From the NCBI RefSeq assembly GCF_042477335.2, contig NC_091255.1, forward strand, positions 30,110,501 through 30,174,500: a DNA stretch of 64,000 bases. The letters run 5' to 3'. The stretch comes from Ovis canadensis (lineage: Eukaryota; Chordata; Mammalia; Artiodactyla; Bovidae). Positions 36,301-48,300 of the stretch are shown here, one piece after another. How positions within the stretch are numbered: position 1 is the first letter of the stretch; every line of letters starts with the position of its first letter. The notes below the pieces were generated by a model, which saw nothing but the letters and a program-made list of their open reading frames with translations, searched no databases and was not told the origin of the DNA. The position numbers and the translations under genes are program-made.

Positions 36301-39300
36301 TTAGTATGTTAAATATTATTGATTGGCACAAGGGGGCAGTCTTTCCTAGAGTAGCTTATAGTTATTTATAGCTTTGGTATCTGATAAAGACCACCAAAAA
36401 AAAATTTTGCATTATGTCTGAAAATATATTAATATATTCTTTGGGTATAAAGTAAGGAATAGGATACTCGAGTAGCACAAAAATAAAGATGAGCTTACAT
36501 TAACGTTTTTATATTCATCAACCCCAAAAGAAGTTAAACAGAAATGCAGTTGTTTACGGATGATTTGATGCTGAAAAGAGTTTATCAGTTATGTAAATTA
36601 ATATTCTTTATTTCAGAACACGTCATAAATTTTATATGAAAATTTTTACTTTTGCGTTCATTAGTAATTCAAAGAAAATGCTTCCCACTGTCCATTTTAC
36701 AGGGGGAAAAATACATTAATTTAGGGTCACACAGCTTAAATGATGTGTTTAGGGTTATAAAAAATAGCAGTAAGATTGGCTATCAAAAGGTATTTTCCAT
36801 TTTTGTTTCTCGGGTGATTTTATGTAGGATATGTGAAGTGAAGTCACTCAGTCGTATCTGACTCTTTACAACCCCATGGACTGTAGCCTACCGGGCTCCT
36901 CAGTCCGTGGGATTTTCCAGGCAAGAGTACTGGAGTGGGTTGCCATTTCCTTCTCCAGAGGATCTTCCCCACCCAGGGATCGAACCCGGGTCTCCTGCAG
37001 TATAGGCAGATACTTTACCATCTGAGCCACTTTACATATGTTCCCTTCAGCATTCTTGTGAAAAAGTCTGTATGTACTCATTCTATACAGAAAGAAACTG
37101 AAGCAGGATGAAGCTGAGTGGGATATGAGCTGATGAGCTTGAGGGGAGTTGTTAAGTTACAGAATAGATTATTTTGTATTGGTATACAAGGTTTTTCTAG
37201 AGATTTCAGAAGCATTATAAAATGCTTCCTTAATATTTCATATTCTTTATGACTCAGGTAGGTTTTTATGAGTTCAATCCTTTTATACCATTTATCGAAA
37301 GAATAACAAATGGAAACTATGATTCCTCACATTTTCTCTTAGTCTTTCTGTTTCTGCTGTAAACAAATTTGTTGATATTAAAAAAAAATTTTTTTACACC
37401 AAAATATTTTTAAAAATACTTTGATGGGGGAAAAAAGCAAAAACTCTCTCCTCATTAAACTTGACTTCCTGTGTAATGAAGACAGTGTGGTATTAGTGGA
37501 AGAACAGACAGATCAGTGGAACAGAAGAGAAAGTCCAGAAACAGACACACAAGTATAGTCAAATAATCTTTGACAGAAGAGTAGAGGCAGTTCTATGGAG
37601 AAGAGATAGTCCTTTAAATAAGTGGTGTGGGAACAACCGGACATCAACATGCAAAAAAATGAATATAGATGCTGACCTTATACCTTTTCCCAAAATAACT
37701 CAGATCATAAAGTACAAAACTACTAGAATTGTATACAATATAATATAGAATCAAAATAACTCATATCATAAATATAAAGTACAAAACTACTAGAAGTTTT
37801 ACAACACAGGAGAAATTCTAGGTAACATTGGGTTTAGCAATGTGTTTTTAGACGCAATGCCAAAAACATCATGAACGAAAACGTTAAGACTGAATTCATT
37901 AAAATGAAAACCCTCTGCCCTTCCAAAGACGCTGTCAAGATGATGAAGTGGACTGGAAAAACATACTGGTAAAACATATCTGATAAAGGACTGTTATCCA
38001 AAATACACAAAGAACTCTTAAAACTCAACAGTTTCAGTTCAGTTCAGTCGCTCAGTCATGTCCGACTCTTTGCCACCCCGTGGACTATAGCATGCCAGGT
38101 CTCCCTGTCCATCACCAACTCCTGGAGTTTACTCAAAGTCCTCTCCATTGAGTCGGTGATACCATCCAACCATCTCATCCTCTGTGGTCCCCTTCTCCTC
38201 CTGCTTTCAATCTTTCCCAACATCAGGGTCTTTCCCAGTGAGTCAGTTCTTCACATCAGGTGGCCAAAGTATTGGAGTTTCAGCTTCAGCATCAGTCCTT
38301 CCAATGAATATTCATGACCGATTTCCTTTAGGATGGACTGGTTGTATCTCCTTGCAGTCCAAGGGACTCTCAAGAGTCTTCTCCAACACCACAGTTCAAA
38401 AGCATCAATTCTTCGGTGCTCAGCTTTTTTAATAGTCCAACTCTTACATCCATACGTGACTAGTGGAAAAACCATAGTTCTGACTACATGGACCTTTGTT
38501 GGCAAAGTAATGTCTCTGCTTTTTATTATACTGTCTAGGTTGGTCATAACTTTTCTTCCAAGGAGCAAGCATCTTTTAATTTCATGGCTGCAGTCACCAT
38601 CTGCAGTGATTTTGGAGTCCCAAAAAATAAAGTCTGTCACTGTTTCCATCTATTTGCCATGAAGTGATGGGACTGGATGCCATGATCTTAGTTTTCTGAA
38701 TGTTGAGTTTTAAGCCAACTTTTTCACTCTCCTCTTTCACTTTCATCAAGAGGCTTTTTAGTTCCTCTTTACTTTCTGCCATAAGGGTGATATCATCTGC
38801 ATATCTGAGGTTATTGATATTTCTCCCAGCAGTCTTGATTCCAGCTTGTGCTTCCTCCAGCCCAGCATTTCTCATGATGTACTCTGCATATAAGTTAAAT
38901 AAGCAGGGTGACAGTATACAGCCTTGACGTACTCCTTTCCCAATTTGGAACCAGTCTGTTATTCCATGTCCAGTTCTAACTGTTGCTTCTTGACCTGCAT
39001 ACAGGTTTCTCAGGAGGCAGGTTACGTGGTCTGATAGTTCCATCTCTTTCAGAATTTTCCACAGTTTGTGGTGATCCACACAATCAAAGGCTTTGGCATA
39101 GTAAATAAAGCAGAAATAGATATTTCTCTGGAACTCTCTTGCTTTTTCAGTGATCCAACGGATGTTGGCAATTTGATCTCTGGTTCCTCTGCCTTTTTTT
39201 TTAATACAGCTTGAACATCTGGAAGTTCACAGATCACATACTGTTGAAGCCTGGCTTGGAGAATTTTGAGTATTACTTTGCTAGCGTGTGAGATGGGTGC

Positions 39301-42300
39301 AATTGTGTGGTGGTCTGAGCATTCTTTGGCATTACCTTTCTTTGGGATTGGAATGAAAACTGACCTTTTCCAGCTCTGTGGCCACTGCTGAGTTTTCCAA
39401 ATTTACTGGCGCATTGAATACAGCACTTTCACAGCATCGTCTTTTAGGATTTGAAATAGCTCAACTGGAATTCCATCACCTCCACTAGCTCTGTTCACAG
39501 TGATGCTTTCTAAGGCCCGCCTGACTTCACATTCCAGGATGTCTGGCCCTAGGTGAGTGTGAGTGATCATACCATTGTGATTATCTGGGTCGTGAAGATC
39601 ATTTTTGTACAGTTCTTCTGTGTATTCTTGCCACCTCTTCTTAATATCTTCTGCTTCTGTTAGCTCCATACCATGTCTGTCCTTTATCACACCCATCTTT
39701 GCATGAAATGTTCCCTTGGTATCTCTAATTTCCTTGAAGAGATCTCTAGTCTTTCCCATTCTGTCGTTTTCCTCTATTTCTTTGTAGTGATCACTGAGAA
39801 AGGCTTTCTTATCTCTCCTTGCTATTGTTTGGAACTCTGCATTCAAATGGATATATTTTTCCTCTTCTCCTTTGCTTTCCGCTTCTCTTCTTTTCACAGC
39901 TATTTGTAAGACCTCCTCAGGCAGCCATTTTGCTTTTTTGCATTTCTTTGTCTTGGGGATGGTCTTGATTCCTGTCTCCTGTACAATGTCATGAACTTCT
40001 GTCCATAGTTCATCAGGCATTCTATCAGATCTAGTCCCTTGAATCTATTTCTCACTTCCACTGTATAATCATAAGGAATTTGATTTAGGTCATACCTGAA
40101 TGGTCTAGTGATTTTCCCTACTTTCTTCAGTTTAAGTCTGAATTTGGCAATAAGGAGTTCATGATCTGAGCTGCAGTCAGCTCCCGGTCTTGTTTTTACT
40201 GACTGTATAGAGCATCTCCATCTTTGGTTGCAAAGAATATAATCAATCTGATTTTGGTGTTGACCATCTGGTGATGTCCATGTGTAGAGTCTTCTCTTGT
40301 GTTGTTGGAAGAGGGTGTTTGCTGTGACCAGTGCGTTCTCTTGGCAGAACTCTATTAGCCTTTGCCCTGCTTCATTCTGTACTCCAAGGCCAAATTTGCC
40401 TGTTACTCCATGTATTTCTTGACTTCCTACTTTTGCATTCCAGTCCCCAACATCTTTTCGGAGTGTTAGTTCTAGAAGGTCTTGTAGATCTTCATAGAAC
40501 CGTTCAACTTTAGCTTCTTCAGCATTACTGGTCGGGGCATAGACTTGGATTACCATGATATTGAATGGTTTGCCTTGGAAATGAACAGAGATCATTCTGT
40601 CGTTTTGAGATTGCATCTAAGTACTGCATCTTGGACTCTTCTGTTGACTATGATGCCTACTCTGTTTCTTCCAAGGGATTCTTGCCCACAGTAGTAGATA
40701 CAACGGTCATCTTAGTTAAATTCACCCATTCCAGTCCATCTTAGTTCATTGATTCCTAGAATGTTGATGTTCTAGGTAATTTCATGAGATCATAAAACAA
40801 AATTTCTGTGCTAAATAAACCATGAAAAATGCAAGTAAAGGTATTCCTGGGACTTCGCTAACTGTCCAGTGGTTGAGAGTCTGCTTTCCAATACAGGGGT
40901 GCAGGTTCGATCTCCTGTGGGGAACTAAGATCCCCCACACTGCATAGAGTGACAAAAAAAAGAAAGGAAGACAAAAACAAAAAAAAGATGTTCCTTGGGC
41001 TACCCAGTCAAGAAACAAATGTGCCATAATATCAGTGTTAATGGAAGAGTGGTTGCGAATGATTTGTACGTTCATCTTTGTTTTTTCAGTATTTTGCAAA
41101 TGTTATCTGTAATATAAAACTCGGTTAGCACTTAGCTTTTTGTGTCCTACTGCAGCTTAATAGTTTTGTTCACATCTTAGAAGATATTAAGACATAGGGT
41201 CCCTCTGGTTAACTGTAAGTAGGTGGAAGACTGAAATCACCACAGTGCTTGATGTAAATTATCTCATTGGCTGGTGACAACTTCATCAGATTTTTTTTTT
41301 ACAGTTTACAAAGGGATCAGTTTTTCAGCTTTATTTATTACATACTTGCTTGTTTGTTTTCTTGCTTGCTTACTCATTTACTTCCTTATTCTTTTATTCA
41401 CCTCCTCTTTTAAAAGATTCTTGTTAGTTATTAACCTAAATGGTTTTGCCAAGTTCTTACGTTTTGTTAAACTGCTTTAAAATATGTGCTTGAAATTTGT
41501 GTCATTTGCAGTTTGTATATTGAGGGAAATGAATTACCTTTTAAGCAGAATTAATATCTAAGTGTTGCTTTAGTGATTCCTTGGTACAATAATTGATGAT
41601 GAAATTTAGCTCATTGTTTTCAGCTAGTTTATATTGGTTTCTTGAAAGAAACAGAAACTTGTTGCTTAATCACAGACAATAGGTGCCTCTTTGGAATACC
41701 TCTGGGCTGTCACGAAGTGTTTGTTTATGAAGGATGATTCCACTTGATTATATATTATGTATCCCCAAAGGAGAGTAATTTTAAATTGTTTTTACTAGAT
41801 TGTGCTGTCTTTATGGCAAATGGATACATATGTCTGTGAGTTTGTTTTTATTTCTTTCCGCTATAAAGCTGCCCTTTTACCAAGCTATGCATTCCTCCCT
41901 AAAATGGATTTTTTGGAGATGTCTTTCTTTCCAGTATTTGATGCATAAGTGGGAATGTTTCACCGATCAACAGTGCATTGGTATCTTTATTCAGATTCTT
42001 GAATTCTAAAGTGTGGCAAGCTGAGATTTGATTTTGTTTTTCAAAAAAGGAAGAAATTTTAAGATGTAAATAATTACTGCTTATAGGCATTGAAACTATA
42101 TTGCCTATCCTGTCTCAACAGTTTGGCTGTAATTCTGAAGTTTTGGATAGACAGTGGTGACAACTTGGAGCTATCTAGATTAAAGAAGTAGTTTTATTTT
42201 TTTGTGCTCTCATTAAAACTATTCTGACTTTAACCATTAAGTATCTCTGTGGAAGAAATAGATTTAAGCCAACAAATTAAGATGAAAACTATATATGTGG

Positions 42301-45300
42301 GTTAACTAATTTCAGAGTCCAGTATTTTCTATAGCTGCTTTCAAAAGTCTAGGTGTTTTTCACATAAATGACTGGAAAAATAATCTATCTGTAAAATATA
42401 GAAAAATTAAGTGCAAGTTTTAAATGTGCTTTTAATAATTCCAGAATTTGAATTTTCTTTTTATTTGCAGCTCAGACCGTCTAATAGAAGAGACAATAAG
42501 GTAGGAAAAATGGGGTTTTTTTGTTTGTTTGTTTGCACATTAATAAACAGATGAAGTTAATCCTATAACTAGAGTTAAAATCAGTTAATCTTCCTTAAAG
42601 ATGGGAATTTTATTACATGATAATGTATTTTTACTATGACTTCCCCTTATAGGATACTTGAAGCCTAAAACATTTGTTTCGAAACTATTGGCATTAGGGT
42701 GTTTTACCTAGGTTAATTTTCCTAGTGAGTTCATTCTCAACATTTTCAGCCTCTGTCTTTTTATTCTCACTTTTTAATGGAAAACAGTCATGAACATGTG
42801 ATTTGTTAAGTGTCTTATATGCAACATTTATGTAGACTTGGTTTCTGTCATAGCAGTTATAGAAAGCCTGCAGTAATTAGTAGTATCTGTAATAACAGTG
42901 AAGTAACTTCTTGTTTAAGGTAAGGGAAATTTGTTTGTTGGTTTTAACTGCCTAATTCTCTAGGTTTGATAAATTTTTAAATACTTATTTTAAAACAGTA
43001 AAAAAAAAAAATTAACTAGTAATTGTCTCAACTCTTCAAAATTAAGCATTGTCTAAAGTACTTTTTCAGGAAAGGTAGCATGAAATACATGGAAACAACA
43101 AGCATTTGTATTCTTATCATAGACTTTGGTATTGTGTTCAGGCCTTCCCAGGTGGTGAAGATCCTGCCTGCCAATGCAGGAGACGTAAGACATGTGGTTT
43201 AGATCCCTGGGTTGGGAAAATCCCCTGGAGGAGGGCATGGCAGCCCACTCCAGTTTTCTTGCTGGAGAATCCCATGGACAGAGAGGAGCCTGGAGGGCTG
43301 CAATCCATAGGGTTGCAAAGAGTTGGACCGACTGAAGCAACTTAGCATGCATTGTATTCAAGGGTTGTACATGCTATATGTTGTTTAATCTCCTCAGTAA
43401 CTAATGAAAGTGAAAATGAAGTCGCTCAGTTCTTTGTGACCCCACGGACTGTAGCCTACCAGGCTCCTGCGTCCATGGGATTTTCCAGGCAAGAGTGCTG
43501 GAGTAGATTGCCATTTCCTTCTCTAGGAGATCTTCCCAACCCAGGAATCGAAGCCGGGTCTCCTGCATTACCGTCTGAGCCGCCAGGGAAGCCCAGTAAT
43601 TCATGAGATAGGTACTAATCACTAGATACTATCTTCAAAACAAAAGAGAAGTTAAGGTAAGTAATTTGCCCATAATCACATTACTAACAAATAGTATTGA
43701 GGATTCAGATCCTCAAACCTGAGTCTCTAACTCTAGAGCAAGAGCTCTGTCTAAACCACTACTATATTTCCTGCCTTATTAAAAGAAGATGAGCTTTGGA
43801 GTATGATTTGCTTTGAAACCTGACTGTGCTACTTAATTAGATCTCTGTTCTTGAACAAGTTTCTTGGAATCTTCTTGTTCTTATGTATTTAAATGAATTG
43901 ATGATAATACCTACCCTAAAAGATTGTTGTGAAGCTTAAAGATAATATAAGTAAAATCCTTGAATCGAGACGATCCCCTGGCTACCACTAAGTTAATTTA
44001 AATGGCAGCTCTATTATTAATATTTTTTAACTGTTTATTTTGATATTTCAGGTTTCAGAAAAGTATCAATGGTACTGAGTTTCCACATACCTTTTACCTT
44101 AGATTCCCCAAATGTTATCATTTTGCCACATTTGCTTTTTCACTTTTTTTTTTCTGAACTACTTGTAAATAAGTTCCAGGCATGATGCCTCTTTACCTCT
44201 GAATATTTCAGTTTCAGTGTTCATATCCTGAAATTTTTATGTTGAAATGAGCTCATGGATTCTTACTGTATTCAGTGGATTATAGTATGTTCCTATAATT
44301 GAAAATCATAAATTATAATTTTATAATAAGATGAATTTATCATATCTTGGAATTTTGTTTGAATTTCATGCACTGAGTCTTACAACTCTCCACAGTTTTC
44401 ACAAAATTGCTCAATTGTTGACTGAAGTATCTCCCTTGTGGCTCCTCTGCTTTCATCAGTGCATAAAGTTGGGTCACATTTTATCAGGGATTCTTTTCTT
44501 AAAGTTTCCCCATAATTCTACCTATAAAGTTTTACCTTTTCCTTTTGGAGCTATATTTTAAAAACAATATACACAACTGAATATAAATTGGCATCAATTT
44601 GTTGAAAAGACCTAATATTTATAAGTTTATTCTTAAGCTTTAAATGTATAATTAATATTATCTATTGTTGAAAAAATGGCTTCGCAGGTGTCTCATTGGT
44701 AAAGAATCCACCTGCGAAGCAGGAGATGTGGGTTGGATCCTTGAGTCTGGAAGATCCCCTGGAAAAGGAAATGGCAACCCACTCCAGTATTCTTGCCAGG
44801 AAAATCCCATGGACAGAGGAGCCTGGTGGGCTACAGTCCATGGGGTCGCAAAAGAGTTGGATACAACTGGACGCCTAAACAACAATTGTTTAAAAAAAAG
44901 TCCGAGTTTAGTTCACAGGATAGGTGAGAATATTGAAGTTCCAGTAAACATTAATGATTTACCATTTTAAAAGCATTACGTATTATTTGGAGTTTGTCTT
45001 GTCCCTGCATATTTGACCCTTGAAATAACAACAGCCTAGATTTCACTCCACTTGACTCCAGATGATGGAATGAGATAGGAAAGGATATCTAGATATACTT
45101 TGTGTGCTACTGGAAATCATGCATATTCAACAAGATAATAACATAATGTATGATGATAATATCTGTTCTCCAAGGAATACAAAGTGCTTTGCGGGAATTA
45201 TTTTTTAATTTTCTCTACTTCTGAGTCAGAGTGCATAGGAGATAGTGATAGTCCCAGTTTAAGAAAACAGAGGGATATATGATTCAAAGATTGTTGCTCA

Positions 45301-48300
45301 CCCCAGGTTTGAATTGTTACCTTTTTCAAGGCTGTAGTACCTATTTAAAAATATCTGGTAAAGTAAATTTACTATAAAACAACTACATTTTCAGTTCGGT
45401 TCAGTTCAGTTGTGTCCGACTCTGCGACCCCATGAATTGCAGCACGCCAGGCCTCCCTGTCCATCACCAACTCCTGGAGTTCACTCAGACTCACATCCAT
45501 CGAGTCGGTGATGCCATCCAGCCATTTCATCCTCTGTCATCCCCTTCTCCTCCTGCCCCCAGTCCCTCCCAGCATCAGGGTCTTTTCCAATGAGTCAACT
45601 CTTCACATGAGGTGGCCAAAGTACTGGAGTTTCAGCTTTAGCATCATTCCTTCCAAAGAACACCCAGGGCTGTTCTCCTTCAGAATGGACTGGTTGGATC
45701 TCCTTGCAGTCCAAGGGACTCTCAAGAGTCTTCTCCAACACCACAGTTCAAAAGCAGCAATTCTTCGGCACTCAGCTTTCTTCACAGTCCAACTCTCACA
45801 TCCATACATGACCACTGGAAAAACCATAGCCTTGACTAGACGGACTTTTGTTGGCAAAGTAATGTCTCTGCTTTTCAATATACTATCTAGGTTGATCATA
45901 ACTTTCCTTCCAAGGAGTCAGCGTCTTTCAATTTCATGGCTGCAGTCACCATCTGCAGTGATTTTGGAGCCCCAAAATTAAAGTCTGACACTGTTTCCCC
46001 ATCTATTTGCCATGAAGTGATGGGACCAGATGCCATGATCTTCGTTTTCTGAATGTTGAGCTTTAAGCCAACTTTTTCACTCTCCTCTTTCACTTTCATC
46101 AAGAGGCTTTTTAGTTCCTCTTCACTTTCTGCCATAAAGGTGGTGTCATCTGTATATCTGAGGTTATTGATATTTCTCCTGGCAATCTTGATTCCAGCTT
46201 GTGCTTTTTCCAGCCCAGCATTTCTCATGATGTACTCTGCATATAAGTTAAATAAGCAGGGTGACAATATAGAGCCTTGACGTACTCCTTTTCCTATTTG
46301 GAACCAGTCTGTTGTTCCATGTCCAGTTCTAACTGTTGCTTGTGCTTTAGACCTGGTGCATTCACTGTCCGAGTCCTGGAATGTCTTTTTACCATTATTC
46401 TACAATGACCTCCTTAAATGGAATCACTTATTTCCAGGATTTACTGTCTTCTACTTTCTTAGTTTATCCTCTCATTATGTTTGACCATGATCTTTAGTAG
46501 CTTCCTCAGAAAGAATAAGAAGTAAATTTTATGGACTTTACACATCTCAAAAAAGTTTCTATTCTACTCATATTCTTTTTTTTTCCAATTTTATTTATTT
46601 TACTTTTGGCTGCACTAGGCCTTTGTTGCTTTGCATGGGCTTTCTCTGGTTGTGGTGGACTAATGCTGCTCTTCATTGCAGCGCGTGGGCTTCTCATTAT
46701 GGTAGCTTCTCTTGTTGCAGAGCACAGCCTCTAGGCACACAGGCTCAGTAGTTGCAGCTAGCAAGCCCTAGAGCATGGGCTCAGTGGTTGTGGCGCGTGA
46801 GCTTAGTTGCTCCACATGTGGAATCCTCCTGGACTAGGGATCAAACCCATGTCTCCTGCATTGGCAGGCAGATTCCCATCCCCCGGGCCCCAGGGAAGTC
46901 CCTATTCTACCCATATTCTTGATTCATTGTTTAGCTAAAAATCAGAATTGTAGGTTGAAAATAATTCTCTCATTTTTTAAGGCATTGTTTCCAGTACTGC
47001 TCTTTAAGTCCAGTCCCAATTAAAATTTTCTGTCCTTCGTAAATGATGGGCTTCCCTTGTGGCTCAGCTGGTAAAGAATCCACCTGCAATTCGGGAGACC
47101 TGGGCTCAGTCCCTGGGTTGGGAAAATCCCCTGGAGAAGGGAAAGGCTACCCACTCCAGTATTCTGGCCTGGAAAATTCCATGGACGGTATAAGTTCATG
47201 GGGTCACCGAGAGTCAGACATGACTGAGCAACTTTCACTTTCACTTTTCGTAAATGATGTTTTTTCCCTCTGGAATCTTTTAGAATCATCCCTTTTCCCC
47301 TGTGTTTTTGTTTGTATTTAATCTCACCATGATGAGGTTGACATGCATCATTTTTAGTCTGTTTGATGGGCTCTTACAATCTGAAAACTTATCTTTAGAT
47401 CTGAGAAATTTTCTTACATTTATCATTTTCTTCCCTCCTCCTTCTTGATCTTCTTTTAAAAAATGTATGCAATTTATATTTGTCAAATATACCTAAATAA
47501 AGCAGGGAAGAAAAAGAATTCACCTAAAATACAACTACTACATTGGTTAATAATTTGGTGTGCTTCCATATTTTTCTCTCTGTAGCTCTTCATATATGTG
47601 TAAAATGATTTTAAAAATATTAATATATTCATTTAAAAAGGCAGGTACATGTATAGTCGTGCGTTTAGAAAAAGTGGAATGATATTAACCTTAGCAGGTT
47701 AGTTTGTGACATCACCTAGCTTATCCATGACTTAAAGCATGGATAAGTTGTGACAGGGTCATATGGGTAAGTGTTAACCCATAAAAAGGGAAGGGGGTTT
47801 GCTTGTAGAGTGCTAGTTATAGACACTGCAGTGGGGTTCCTCTTCTTGACTAAGGATAAGAACTAGGAGGTCGAAATATATGATGGTCTAGGGAGCTGCC
47901 CTACTGTAGCCAGTTACTGAACGGTGGAACAACAACATGCATTTTTCCTGGTTCCTTTTATCTTTCAGTTTATATTTTTTTGAAGTGTAGTTCCTATTGT
48001 TCAATTGCTGACTCTTAATGACCCCATGGACTGCAGCATGCCAGGCCTCCTTGTCCCTCACTATCTCCTGGAGTTTGCCCAAATTCATGTCCATTGCATC
48101 AGTGATGCCATCCAACCATCTCATCCTCTGTCAACCTCTTCTCCTTTTGCCTTAAAGCTTTCCCGGCATTGGGGTCTTTTCCAGTGAGTTGGCTTCTCAC
48201 ATCAGGTGGCCAAAGTATTGGAGTTTCATTTGTCCTTCCAATTAATATTCAGGGTTGATTTCCTTTAGGATTAACTAGATTGATGTTCTTGCAGTTCACT

